A stretch of DNA of 64,000 bases from Zantedeschia hybrid cultivar. Taxonomy: Eukaryota; Streptophyta; Magnoliopsida; Alismatales; Araceae. Made by a program: the position numbers and the translations under genes. Shown here piece by piece: positions 10,591 to 23,300 of the stretch. The notes beneath the pieces were generated by a model. The model searched no databases. It worked only from the letters and a program-made list of their open reading frames with translations, and had not been told where the DNA came from. The DNA lies in contig JARZZO010000013.1 in assembly GCA_030544215.1 (NCBI GenBank), forward strand, positions 24,108,729 through 24,172,728, given 5' to 3'. Position 1 is the stretch's first letter. Each line of letters opens with the position of its first letter.

Positions 10591-11108
10591 ATTTTGGGCG
10601 AGTCCTAAGACTAATTACGTCCCACTCCGGGACAGATTTCAGCCCACTTTGGGACTGAATTTGATCCGCTTATGGACTGATTTTGACCTCTGTTTTGCAG
10701 CATTTGGTGCCCCACTTGTCGCTGCACTTAGGGTCTCCTTTTGGGTCTCGTTACCGAGGGTTGCAACGGCGGTTCGGGAATTGACCTTGGAAGCCGGAGC
10801 GAAAGACTTGGGGCTGTCTTAGGCTCCTAAAGAAAAATCTGATTAAGGCCTTCTTGGCCTAGGTATGTTCCCTACCCCGTTGCTCTCGTAATGCGAGCCC
10901 GTGACTATATGCATTTGATGTTTATCCATGCCATAGGCGTATATATATATTTTTTTGGCCTAACATAGTCTTCCATGAACACGTCGTCATGTCCATGTAT
11001 ATGTGTTTTCTTATGGGAATCCCACATCGACGTGGGCATGCGTGTGTATGTATAAATGTATATTCATATAATGCTGTTCTGCATATGGGATTATTTTTGG
11101 GTTCAACA

Positions 11109-11126
11109 AATGCCCCCCACGGGATG
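11109..11126 (-). promoter_or_regulatory. Polypurine tract region (element 1)
   Basis: Directly before the sense-strand start of the 3' LTR the minus strand reads CCCGTGGGGGGCATT and then the LTR TGTTGAACCC. The G-rich tract is the expected plus-strand primer. Element 2 has the same sequence at 52661-52678. Confidence 0.6.
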
Positions 11127-12035
11127 CTCGCCGAAGACGGAGTCGAAGGCGGGTGTCCCGTGTATTCTTCTACATGTATACGCAGGGGCTTACACATATG
11201 TATGTGTGTATGTATACGCCTTTGGGCTGATCCCGATGGGCTATATTCATGCCGTACATGTATTGACATTGCTTTGCTAAGTCTTTCCCCCCTGCTCCAC
11301 ATGACTTGAACGTATATGGGGTTTTTTTTTTTTTTTTTTTTTTTTGGAAAAGTAGCAACGCTGTCCCATATTCCTGGCACAATTAATTGCCCATTTCACC
11401 CATTGTTGGTTCGGACATCCTATGTGTTTCGGTACTTGAGCGGTCCAATGTCACCCTGAGAGCCTTGTCTTTATGACTTTGCGACTTTCTGGGGACGTTT
11501 GGAGTTATGAAATTTCCTTTATATTCGGATCCTCTTGGCCTTTGTGACTTAGAGGGTCCTCACAAGATTGACATCATTGGATTGTTCGACACGTTGCTCG
11601 GTCCCGAATATCTCTTGGCCTTTGTGACTTGGAGATTGGTTGGGAGCATAGAGCGGGTCACTCAATCCTGATAATGTCATTCATATTCAAAGGATATTAG
11701 TACCTCATTTCGGCATTTCCGGGAGCTCAATACGAAGCACTCCGGATTGGCCAAATGTCCGCCACTAAGACAATGTATATGTATACATAAGGGCATGATA
11801 TGGATGTCGTGCTAGTATTAGCACTTCATCTTTTTTATAGTTTGGGCATTTCCAGAGGCTCTACGTGAGACATTCTGGGTTGGCCGTATTTTTGCCATTT
11901 GTTGGCGACATATAAGCATTACTGCATTATCCTGACTTTCTGTCGGGATTTAGTTGTATTGTCTGCTTTGTGCATTGTTTTGATGTATATGTCTTTCTTT
12001 GTCCATTCACAGGTCGATATCCCTGCCTCATTATT
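11127..12035 (+). other. Leader between LTR and PMD start codon
   Basis: This region is conserved in element 2 (52679-53571). It contains no credible ORF. Just before the PMD start codon is an acceptor-like CCATTCACAG, so a 5' UTR intron is possible. As the plus-strand sequence between LTR and PMD ATG it would hold the antisense gene's leader or promoter. Confidence 0.4.
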
Positions 12036-15000
12036 ATGGCCGCACTTGGCGATTTTCCCCACGAGGGGCCTCAGGAGGAGGGCATTGCTTATCCAGATGC
12101 GGGGTCCCGCTGGGTGGCTCAGCCACATTTGCGGATTACCATTGAAGATGCTATCCCCATTTGCTATGAGAGCATCTATAGAGACGGGGACTTCTTTTAT
12201 TTTTTGCGAGGTGAAACCGCCCGGCATCTTCCCTCGGATCTCTCTATCTATGAGTTGCTCCAATCATATGTCTATATTGAAGATGGGGTCGGGTGACCTC
12301 TAGCTCCTGCAGAGCGCCGCGACTTGGAGCGTGCCATTTTATTAGATCGGGATAATATGGAGGGGCTCCTCCCCTTTTCATATCCGGCTTTTCCTCTTGC
12401 CGTTGATCGATTGTGGGAGTTTCCTACTCCCGAGCAGATGGGGCCCATCCGGACTATTCTTCGGGTCCACGACATCAGCAGGACCTACCCGCCAGCCATG
12501 TGGACGAGAGCAGGGAGTCGTCCCCTTGAAGCCGCTCGACACCCTCAGGGGGTGTTTCTGACCGAGGCGGAGGAAGGTTCCATACACGACCCGTCCGATT
12601 TCAGCATACTATTATCGGACATATGCCGGGGCGTTCGCCCTGCATGGGATGTCCGTCTCCAGATCAGGAGTTCTCATGTTTTCCGCCTGGGGGCTACAGA
12701 GTGGCTCCTACATATTTTGAAGCATCACCGGCCGATTCTCGACAGAGCCGGTATTTATGAGGCCGTCTCAGCGGCTCAATATGACTATCCTTGCCACCAC
12801 GGCTTTATCCAGGCGATTGCCGAGCGGTATATTCGCGATACCAACACCATCGCGACTGTTGAAGGCGAGACCGACATCGACCTCTGGGCCTTACATCGGA
12901 TTTCAACTTTGCCGATCGTAGGGAAACCCTATGAAGAAGGAGTGTTGGATGAGTTTCATCGCAGCACCACCGACGGCGCAGGGAACTATGCTACTCCCTA
13001 TTGCTATAGGTACTTGCTGAAGGTATGGCGAGACTTGTCCAAAGCCAAGCGTGCTGCCTCATCCTCCACTGGGAGGAGTTCTTCCAGCCCGGGGAAGGTA
13101 CCACCAACTGCCTGGGTCAGATTTTTCTTTAGAGGGCCATTCCGCTATCATCGAGGCTTTGCCAGCATCTTTGATGAACGGGTCCCTTCCATTCTGTCAC
13201 ACAGGGACATACCTTGCAGAGGCATTATCATTGCACCGGAGCACCAATCCGAGAACCCCTGGGGCCTTGATGACATTACTTATGTGGCGGCTTATCTAGC
13301 CTATTGGCTAGTTACTTTTGCTGTCCCCTACGAGGACGAGGGGGCTTTGCGGCCCGAGGTTTTGCTAGCGGCCTCCAGACTTGCAGCGGGGACTCGTCTC
13401 GCTATCGCGCCGGCGGCACTTGCCAGTATATATCATTCTTTTAGGGCCCTTTGTAGCTCAGCTACCCCAAATTCATGCTCAGTGGTTATGGCCACTCACT
13501 ACGTCAGCGCCTGGGCGGGGCTTCTACTCCCGGGTTATTCTCCCCTCGGCAGGGAAATGGCCCCCTCGTTGCCTACTGTGCTCCGACTGGCAAGCCAGCC
13601 CGCCAGCCAGGGGACGGGTCAGCTTTCTTATGCCCGTGCAGCCTTAAGTTTCATACCCTTCGGCTCTCCTCGAAAGTTGGATTTCGACCACTCATCGCGG
13701 AACTTCAGGCCGTATCTCGACAGAGGAGGGGCTGCCGACCGTGCTTGGTTCGACCCGTGGACGGGCCATATGGGCCACAACGGCGCTGCATTAGATGGGT
13801 GGACTCTGAGTACTCGCCCATCCTTACTCATATTGAAGAAGAGGCGAGATGTCATTCTGGAGCCCTATTATCCGAACCGCTTTGCGCGGAATTTTGGATA
13901 TGATCAGATGATACCATCCGGTCTTGCCTTTGCCGAGTTGCCCCGGGTATATCAAAAGCGGAAAAGTCATCTTGTTGCTCGGCTATGGTGGAATTATTTT
14001 CAACATCAAAATGCATTTGGCCCGGTGGCAGTGCCTTCCCCCACTCATGAAGGGGGTATGACTGTTTCTTTTGCTGCTTGGTGGCATAAAAACCAAGGGG
14101 AATTGCGGCTCAGACCCGACCCCGAGCAGACGAGGAGCTCTTCCCAGGCCAAGTCCACTAAAGGGCTTGGCTGACATACATATAAGGGCCGAGCTGGCCC
14201 ATCGACGCCAAAGACGAAGAAGAAGAAGGGCGGCGAGGACGATAGCTTTTATGGACTTGCCGCTCCAGGGTATACTTGGATGCATCAGTTCTTGGCGGAC
14301 TGCAAGATTCCCAGGAGGTTCGAGCACAGCACCCGGCTGCCTGTGGGCAGTTTCAATGGGGACCCTGCCAGAGATTGGCTGTGTTATCTCAGCCATATGC
14401 TCGCTTGCTTCGGCCCTCGCCGCGAAGCATTCTTGATACTGAGGGCTGAGACCGTAGGCGACGTATGGCGGGTAATGGGGCAAGCGGCGACCCAGCTGGG
14501 GATGCCTTTTGATTCCCTTATACTCGAACCACCGAGATCTTTTGCCGCAGCAGGTATTTCTATTTCTATATATTTTTCACTATATCTCCTATTGTATACG
14601 CGCATCGCATTTGTCTTAATTCCTTCATTTTGTAGGAGATGTCGTCTCCCCCTTGCCTGCGGCTCCTGGGGGATCTCCCGTGCATCAGACGCCTGAGGGA
14701 GGGCCTCACATCCCTGCTGGGGAGGCGGCTGCACCCTCCGCCAGCATAGGCCCTACATCGGAGATGCAACTCCTAGTGGCCGCGGCGAAACAGGCAGCTC
14801 GGAGGAAGCGAGCGGCCGAAGGAGAGACAAAAGGTCGGTCGGTTCGACCCCGACTGTCGCCTACTTCTTCTCCGACTCCGGCACCTATCGGGAGGCCACC
14901 TTCGCCTATCGGTAAGAAACCTGCCGATTTCTTTTGTCTTGAGAATTAATTCCCCTTTTGAAAATGACTCCTCATGTTGTATATATATATATATTTTTTT

Positions 15001-17098
15001 TTTTATATCAGAAGAAGGCGAATTTGTAGGTGATAACGCGTCTCAGGTGGTTATGGAGTCTGCCGTTGGCGAAGTCCTGCCGACAACAGGTGAGGGCTGA
15101 TTAGCCACCTCATCTTTGTATGTTTTGTATTTTGGGTCCTTGCCATATTTATAAGGCTCTCGCCTTCCACCATTCCCACTTTTCAGGGGTCTATGTTCCC
15201 GAGCCTCCTGCTCAGGATCCAGTTCGGATGGCTTCGCCAGCCATTGCCGAGGTATGCGGATATATATATATATATATATTTTTTGGCAAGCCCGTTTTCA
15301 TCCCTTGCTGGGAGTGACTGCGATTTTAATCATTCTCCCTTTCTGCTTCCTGCAGGAGAACATGGTAGCATCTACCAATGTTGCCTTGGGCAATGACGAA
15401 GAGCTGGGGGACCTCAACTGGGCCGACTATGAGCCCTACAGGTCGGATGTCCCTTTGGTCGACCAGTTGTATCATGAGCTTTTGGACGACCAAGGCCGTT
15501 TCGGTAATATACAGCTTTTTGCCGACATATCACAGCTCTTGTGACTCTTTGTCTTGCACAGGATCTGATTTTTTTTTTTTTGATCTTTTTCCTATATAGA
15601 CTTCACTTTCGAGGAGCTGATGCGATCGGCCTCCAGCCATTCAGGCTCTTCATTCATGAAGGGCCTGGTAGGAGATTCAACAGCTCCCCCTGCAGTGGAT
15701 GGTCCTCCACTTGAGGGTAAGTTATGTTTGCTTTGATCTTTATGGCATTTTTAACTATTTTGCTCTCTTCTGGTAGTCAACATCAATTTTTTTTTGTTTG
15801 CTGTTGCAGAAGTCGTTGAAACGCTGCCGGCGGCGGCCACCTCCCCTTCTGTCGCTCCTCCTTCGGGAGACGATTCGGCCATCCCTCCTGCGATTCTCCC
15901 AGCAGAGGGGGAGCCTGGAGAAATTGAGGCTGCCCAGGAAGAGCCCGCGGCTTCATCGCCAGGTAGATCTATTTTCCTTGCCTCGTGCTTAGAGCTGCGC
16001 ATGTATATATTTTTTTTGACTGTACCTCTTTTGCCTGTCTTCGTCTCTTGGCATAGACGCCATCCTTGTGTCCACTCAAAGATGGGAACGCCGGGAAGGG
16101 GTCAGATCAGCCCCTGGGCTTCTTTTGGGGGGCGTTGAGGGGCTAGCAGCATCGGCAGCACGCGCCAGAACTAGGTCCCTCCCCATTTGCCTTAGCCAAG
16201 TCCCAGCCATCGGGGACATTGCTATCTTGGCAGGTATGAGGGTTCCTATCCCTTGTTGTTTTTTTCATCAAATATTATTGGATATTGACCCCATTTCTAT
16301 CATGCAGCTTGGAGGGCTTCACTGCCTGATTCCCCAGCTCATTCAGGGGACACCGTCCCCCTTTCTTACTCAGGTGGGACTCCCCGGATTCCTCGGGTTG
16401 AGGAGCCGGCCTATACTTCGACCGAGCTGCTCGACTATTCCGGAGACGAGGGCGAGCCTGAAATCACTTACCCAATTGCCTTTAGTCGGAGGGTAGGTTC
16501 GCCAACATGGAGCGGCTCCACCATCAAGCTGTCGCCTTCGTGTCATTCGGGGGACACCGAACCCCTTCCTTCTTCTCCCAAAAAGGATGGGAAAGTGGGT
16601 TCTCCCAACTCGAGGAAGACTGCGGAGTGAGGTAATATCCTCCTTCATTCATTTCATTGCCAACATTATTTGTCGACACTATCATCTCCACTTTGGTCTT
16701 ATAATTCTCTCTTTCCCCCTTTTTTTTCAGGTGGAGAAGACCAAGATGACTCTGCCGCCTATGCTGCCCAGCAAGCTCAGCTGCGGGCCGAGTTGGAGTC
16801 CGCTCTTAGAGATGTCGCGGCACGGACTGCCGAGGTCTCTGAACTCAGGGCGGACAGAGAGATACTGGATTCCAGTATTGCCGAGGCGAGGTCTCAAGTC
16901 TCCGCTCTCCGTCTTCAGCTAGAAGAACTGGAGAAGGGCTTAGAGGAGGGCGTCGAGCAAGTGGCGACCCTCGACCGCCGTCTGGACGAACTTACTCAAA
17001 AGCGAGACGCGTCGGTAGACAGGGTTGAGGCTCTCCGCCTCCTATTAGACGCCTCGAAGGCTTTGGTGGTGCGGGAGCCGACTCCGACTCGGGACTAG
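12036..17098 (+). pseudogene. Plant mobile domain (PMD) gene captured antisense in element 1, ten exons, with three stops
   Basis: Exons by GT..AG borders: 12036-14553, 14636-14911, 15012-15089, 15187-15251, 15356-15503, 15600-15716, 15810-15962, 16057-16233, 16308-16631, 16731-17098. Together they make 4224 nt, exactly 1408 codons, nearly all introns in phase 1. Exon 1 carries the PMD (aminotransferase-like mobile domain) pattern: HHRPILDRAGIYEAV, FIQAIAERYIRDTNT, GE-x-DIDLW, ISTLPIVGKPYEE and later ASRLAAGTRLAIAP. The middle exons are acidic and Pro/Ser-rich. Exon 10 is a Leu/Glu/Ala-rich coiled coil of about 100 residues. In-frame TGA occurs at 12294, 14172 and 16628; element 2 has sense codons at the first two. 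The gene is opposite to gag-pol, so element RNA carries the introns unspliced. PMD proteins in plants act in silencing and genome maintenance; its role here is inferred only. Confidence 0.85.
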
Positions 17099-17300
17099 CT
17101 GTCGGGCCTCCCCACCCCCCTTTTTGACCTTAGTATTGTTTCATTCTGAAACGCATTTTTGAGTTACCCCGAGGGCTTGTCTCGGGCTTCCACCTTGCGG
17201 TCATTTATATGAAGAGTTTTTAGTTGGAGATGGTACTCATTCATCATCATTTCTTTTTTTACTTCTTTCTTCTCTTCTTTTTTTTTATGAACCAATGCCA

Positions 17301-17425
17301 GCGCCCTTTCGGGTTTTCGCCGACATTAGCCCCCTCTTATTTTTGCCTGCACGCCCTTGCGGGTTTTCATGCAGCGAGGTTACCCGATTTTGCCTAAGGC
17401 GCCCTTTCGGGTTTTCACCTTAGCT
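17301..17425. repeat. Triple CGCCCTT-CGGGTTTTC motif downstream of PMD gene
   Basis: Three copies of (G/A)CGCCCTT(T/G)CGGGTTTTC start near 17301, 17351 and 17399, separated by about 30 to 35 nt of unlike sequence. Element 2 keeps all three (58140-58260). They follow the PMD stop codon by about 200 nt and might belong to its 3' end. Confidence 0.6.
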
Positions 17426-17689
17426 GGGTATAAGACCTTCTTACCCTTAGCCGGTCCCGCTGTGGGTGAGATCGGCTAAGTCCGTCGGGGCACCTCGCTT
17501 TTTAAGCCCCATTTTTTTTTTTTTTTCTTCACACATTCTAGTTACTATTAAATATAAAACTACTATTAAATATAATAAAACTACTATTAAATATAAAACC
17601 ATTACAAATATATGCCATAACTGTGTCATCAGTTATTAAGGGAGTATGCCATACAGGAACTTGGTATGATATGGATATATGAAAAGGAT

Positions 17690-19260
17690 TCCCTAGGATT
17701 TAACGTCCCTCTTGGGCGAAGCGTGAATTACAGGACTTAATGCCTCCCGTGGGTGAGTATGGACTCCCGGATACAAAGCCTCCTGTAGGCGAACATGGAT
17801 TTCCAGGATGTAAAAGCCTCCTGTAGGCGAATATGAAATATGAATTTTCAGGATATAAAGCCTCCTGTAGGCGAATATGAAATATGAATTTCCATGATAT
17901 AAAGCCTCCTATAGGCGAATATGAAATATGAATTTACAGGATATAAAGCCTCCTGTAGGCGAATATGAAATATGAATTTCCAGGATATAAAGCCTCCTGT
18001 AGGCGAATATGAAATATGAATTTCCAGGATATAAAGCCTCCTGTAGGCGAATATAAAATATGAATTTACAGGATATAATACCTCCTGTAGGCGAATATGA
18101 AATATGAATTTCCAGGATATAAAGCCTCCTATAGGCGAATATGAATTTACAGGATATAATGCCTCCTGTAGGCGAATATAAAATATGAATTTCCAGGATA
18201 TAATGCCTCCTGTAGGCGAATATGAAATATGAATTTCCAGGATATAAAACCTCCTGTAGGCGAATATGAAATATGAATTTCCAGGATATAACGCCTCCTG
18301 TAGGCGGATATGAAATATGAATTTCCAGGATATAACGCCTCCTGTAGGCGAATATGAAATATGAATTTCCAGGATATAATGCCTCCTGTAGGCGAATATG
18401 AATTTACAGGATATAATGCCTCCTGTAGGCGAATATGAAATATGAATTTCCAGGATATAATGCCTCCTGTAGGCGGATATGAAATATGAATTTCCAGGAT
18501 ATAATGCCTCCTGCAGGCGAATATGAATTTACAGGATATAATGCCTCCTGTAGGCGAATATGAAATATGAATTTCCAGAATATAATGCCTCCTGTAGGCG
18601 AATATGAAATATGAATTTCCAGGATATAAAGCCTCCTGTAGGCGAATATGAAATATGAATTTCTAGGATATAACGCCTCCTGTAGGCGGATATGAAATAT
18701 GAATTTCCAGGATATAACGCCTCCTGTAGGCGAATATGAAATATGAATTTCTAGGATATAATGCCTCCTGTACGGGAATATGAATTTACAGGATATAATG
18801 CCTCCTGTAGGCGAATATGAAATATGAATTTCCAGGATATAATGCCTCCTGTAGGCGGATATGAAATATGAATTTCCAAGATATAATGCCTCCTGTAGGC
18901 GAATATGAATTTACAGGATATAATGCCTCCCGTAGGCGAATATGAAATATGAATTTCCAGGATATAATGCCTCTTGTAGGCGGATATGAAATATGAATTT
19001 CCAGGATATAACGCCTCCTGTAGGCGAATATGAAATATGAATTTCCAGGATATAATGCCTCCTGTAGGCGAATATGAAATATGAATTTCCAAGATATAAT
19101 GCCTCCTGTAGGCGAATATGAATTATGAATTTCCAGGATATAACGCCTCCTGTAGGCGGATATGAATTATGAAATTCCAGGATATAATGCCTCCTGTAGG
19201 CGAATATGAATTTCCAGGATATAAAGCCTCCTGTAGGCTTTATATCAGGGGACCAGTATA
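17690..19260. repeat. Minisatellite, 44-bp unit (37-bp core plus 7 bp), element 1
   Basis: Roughly 35 head-to-tail copies of a unit containing TTTCCAGGATATAAAGCC and TCCTGTAGGCGAATATGAA. Most units are 44 bp because AAATATG is duplicated; a few are the 37-bp form. Each unit has the small inverted repeat GCCT..AGGC. Diverged flanking units extend to about 19900. The long minus-strand ORFs over it arise because the repeat lacks stops; 37 and 44 are not multiples of 3, so frames rotate and no protein is implied. Confidence 0.95.
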
Positions 19261-19900
19261 TATCAGGGGCAGGTTTAGGGTATGACATCTCCTTGGAGCG
19301 AATTCGACCGCCTACGGCACGCCGATGGGACTATAGCATATGGGACTATATGGTTATGTCGATGGGATTATGATTTATGGGGGAGATTTAGGATATGACG
19401 CCTCCCCAAGGCGAAGGGAATTTTGAATCCTTTAATGGCATGCCAGTGGGACTGGAGTATGCCTAGGGAAGATTCAGGGTATAATACCTCCTCGGGGCGG
19501 CAGCGAGAAACTTCAGGATGCCACGCCTTCTCGGGGCTAAGGAATTTCTCAACCCCTTTATGGCATGCCGGTGGGACTGGGGTATGCCTAGGGGGGGCCT
19601 TGGGATATAACGCCTTCTCGGGGCGAATATGGAGAGCTTTCCCCTTTTTAGGAATTCCGGGATTTAACGCCTCCCGTAGGCGAATTCCGGAGTTTAACGC
19701 CTTCCGTGGGCGAATATAGGAATATCAGGATTCAAAGCCTGTAGTAAGCGAATATGAATTTTGGGATATATCTGCCTCCCAGGTGGACAAAATTCCGGAG
19801 TTTAACGCCTTCCGTGGGCGAAATATGAATTCTGAGATTTAATGCCTCCCATAGGCGAATCTCGGAGTTTAACGCCTTCCGTGGGCGAAATATGAATATC
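19261..19900. repeat. Degenerate outer units of the minisatellite
   Basis: Looser repeats of GGCGAATTCCGG-AGTTTAACGCC and CCTCGGGGCGAA types, with CATGCCGGTGGGACTGG recurring near 19440 and 19565. They share the GCCT..GGCG core with the main array and are matched in element 2 (59760-60215). Confidence 0.6.
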
Positions 19901-20124
19901 CATTACATAATATCTTTGACGGAAAATATTTTCTTTTGAGGTGAATCACCCACAATTATGTGACATCTTTCAAGAATATGTCTATGTATTTACATTGGGT
20001 ATAACAGGAACGGGGATTATTCCCTCAGACTGCATCGAGCAGAAGAGCAAGTTTTCCCACTTCCTTACCGAGTCGAGGTCATCGTCATCATCGCCTCGGT
20101 CATAGCCCTTGATGGGACATTATT

Positions 20125-20142
20125 GTACCACTAGTGTGGTAC
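20125..20142. other. Conserved stem-loop GTACCAC-TAGT-GTGGTAC
   Basis: A perfect 7-bp stem with a 4-nt loop, lying between the minisatellite and the end of pol. Element 2 has the identical stem with loop TAAT (60452-60469), although nearby bases differ. Confidence 0.5.
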
Positions 20143-20385
20143 TAAGGGTTTATTCGTCATTGGCGACTTTGATATCCTCCCTAGGTAAGGATGTGGGAAA
20201 ACTCAATATCTGCCTTTAACAGGCCGAGAGAGTCCTCCCCCCGCCGGGGAACAAGTATGCGGCTTTATGAGCCTATGCACTCGCGCACGAGCATTATTGA
20301 CTTTTCTTGGCACAAATGGCCTTTTGTGCGTTATCCCCCGACGGGTTGCCGGATCATTTTCTGTCTTCAAGGTATATATTGGGCT

Positions 20386-23300
20386 TCACGGCACCGGTTC
20401 GTGTTGCTGCTGTCGCTCGGGCTGATCATGTAACGGAGCGTAATACAACTTCATATGTCGGCCGTTCAGTGGCGGGAAGGCCAGATTCCCTTTCTCGTCC
20501 ACCAGCCTGTAAGCACCGCCCTCATAGACTCTGCTTACTATGAATGGTCCAACCCAGTTTGGCTTGAACTTATTTTTGGGCCGATAGGCCATAACATCCT
20601 TATGCTTGACCATTACAAGGTCCCCTTTTTTGAAGGTTCTTTCTTTCACCAATTTGTCGAATGCACGAGACACTCGAGCTTGGTATATTTGCAGACGCTG
20701 ATACGCTTGCAATCTTTCGCCTTCGAGGTCCGATAGTTCCTCATAGCGTCTTTGAGTTTCGCTCATGTCGTCTTCCTGCACTCCATAATGCAGGGCGACC
20801 CTATAAGATGCGAGCTCTATCTCTATTGGGATTATGGCTTCTGCTCCATAGACCAAAGAGTATGGGGAGCATCCCGTTGGGGTTTTGTAGACGGTGCGGT
20901 AGGCCCATAATGCTTCATGCATCTTCTCATCCCAATCCCGCTTTCGCCCTCCACTGATCTTCACCAGAAGTTTGCATAGGGTTTTATTGAAAGCTTCTGC
21001 CATCCCATTGGCTTGGGGAGAATATACTGAAGACGCATTCCAGTTTATATGAAATTTGGCTGCCATCTTATATATTGTTTGATTTTTGAATGGCGTGCCA
21101 TTATCTGATGCGATCCGGCTGGGAGTTCCGAACCGGTATATGATATTATGCCTGGCGAAAGGCCATGTCGGGGTTATCGGGTGCAGATAATTGGGAGGTC
21201 GCCTAGGAATAGGTCCGTAGGCTTGGCATTGGGGGCAGCTTTTCGTCATTTTCTCGCAATCTGCGAACATAGTTGGCCAATAGAAGCCTTTAGTTTTGAT
21301 ATTGATCTTCATCTTCGCGCCTGACTGATGAGCTCCGCACATCCCGGCATGAACTTCTTTCATTATTTTGTGGGACTCCTTGGGGGAAAGACACCGAAGT
21401 AGAACCGTATTTTTGTCTTGAGGGACAAGGCGATATAGCACGCCATCTATCAGCTGATATGAAGTTGCTCTTCGCAGCAGCTGGATTCTTTCGGCTTTGC
21501 TATCAGGGAGCCAGCTATTCTTTATTTTGATGATCGGAACACGCCAATCATCTTCCTCTTGGATATTATGGTCTTCTAGTGTATTGATCTCAAATACTGT
21601 CAGACCATATCCTTCATTTAATGAGGCGAGGAAGAGTCTCCTGTCCCTCACAACTATTTCAATTTCACCTTCGGGAGGCAATTTCAGCGCTGCAGCTAGT
21701 TTAGCCAACGCATCGGCCTGGGCATTCTGGCCTCTCCTGATATGTTCAATGGCGAAGGTATAGAATTTTTCGCTTAGCCGGACAGCCGCCGCATGATAAG
21801 CTATTAATTCAGTCTTTCTGACTTCGAATATGCCGAGAATTTGTCGGATGACCAACAGGGAATCCCCGTATACCTGGATACATCTGACACCTATTTCCAA
21901 GGCAATTTCCAGCCCTACAATTAGAGCTTCATATTCCGCCTCATTATTGGTTAGGGATTCCATTAGGGCACATGAGTGGTGTAATATCCCACCCTCTGGG
22001 GTGACTAGGACCAAGCCAGCTCCGACCTTTGTGGTCGAAGTGTCATCCGGCTTTATAATGGTTCTCGAGGCCCCATCGAAGTATAGCTGCCACATCTTTA
22101 TTTCTGTTTGCTGCACATCCAGTATTTTCTGTGCAGTCAAGACTTCTTCGTCAGGCAATTCATTATTCAGAGGGGAAGTTTCAGGAATTGGGTGTGCCGC
22201 CAAGAATTCGGCCATACCCTGTCCTTTTATCGCCCTCTGGGGGACAAAGGTAATATCGAACTCTATGATGAGTAAGGCCCATTTCCCTAACCTCCCAGAC
22301 AACACAGGCTGGCGAAGCAGGAATTTTAGCGGATCAAACCGCGATATGAGTTTGACTTCATGTGCCAACAAATAATGCCTCAGCTTCTTTGTGGCGAATA
22401 TAAGTGTCAAACACATCTTTTCTGTTGGAGTATATCGGTGTTTAGGACCCACCAACATTCTGCTGAGGTAATAGAGCGGCTGCTCTTTTCCATCCTCATT
22501 TTCTTGCGCCAATAGGGCTCCCAAAGAAGCATCTAAGGCTGCAATATAGAGTATGAGTGGTTTACCCTTTATGGGTGCCCCCAGTACTGGCGGCTTGAGG
22601 AGATATTCTTTTATATCGTCAAGCGCCTTTTGACATTCTTTATCCCAAATAAATGGGGCTCCTTTCTTCGTCAATTTTGAGAAGGGCCTGCACCTTTCGG
22701 ATAGGTTGGAGATAAATCTCCTGATATAAGCCAGCCTGCCTTGCAAGGATCTAAGCTCAGTTAGAGTCCTGGGAGGGGGCAGCTCCCTGATTGCTTCGAT
22801 TTTATCGGGGTCGATCTCGATTCCCCTATATCGGACTATAAAGCCAAAAAATTTCCCGTTAGAGACGCCAAAAGCGCACTTCATGGGATTCATTTTGAGT
22901 TGATATTGACGAAGCCTTTCGAAGACTTTTCGTAAGTCCCCGAGGTGGTCATCTTTCTTTGCAGATTTCACGACGAGGTCATCGACATAGCACTCGACCA
23001 AATTATGCAGCATTTCATCAAATATTTTGGGCATGGCCCTTTGGTATGTAGCACCAGTATTTTTCAGACTGAAGGGCATCCTTTTGTAGTTGAATATTCC
23101 TTTCGGAGTGCGAAAGGCTGTATGATTTTTATCTTTGAGGGCCATTCTAATCTGATTATAGCCCGATAACCCGTCCATGAAAGACAAGGCTTCATATCCT
23201 GTGGTGACGTCCACCATAGTTTCGGTTATCGGCAATGGAAAGTCGTCCTTCGGACATGCCTTATTTAAGTCACGAAAGCAGACTCGGACCTGGCCATTCT

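Larger units (their letters stand above)
7979..11108 (-). repeat. 3' LTR of element 1 (in sense orientation)
   Basis: In sense (minus) orientation it begins TGTTGAACCC at 11108 and ends TTCGCAAACA at 7979. It contains, in sense order, a cluster of GGCCCA motifs (about 10590-10310), C/G-rich hairpins built on ACCGGT (10170-10080 and 9840-9545), a TATA box (9535-9528) and a long AT-rich region (9200-8440). Read on the plus strand it lies directly upstream of the PMD gene, so it may also act as that gene's promoter. Confidence 0.95.

Noticed and set aside
17690..19260. CRISPR-like regular repeat array
   Set aside because: Units are contiguous with no unique spacers, in a plant retroelement.
18751..19288. 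Long minus-strand ORFs over the minisatellite (also 58374-59772) encoding repetitive peptides
   Set aside because: They follow a 37/44-bp repeat whose length is not a multiple of three, so the frame rotates through the same DNA. This is a stop-free tandem repeat, not a gene.
21830..22375. Plus-strand ORFs opposite pol (also 62299-62841)
   Set aside because: Shadow frames of the conserved RNase H/RT coding strand, with no features of their own.
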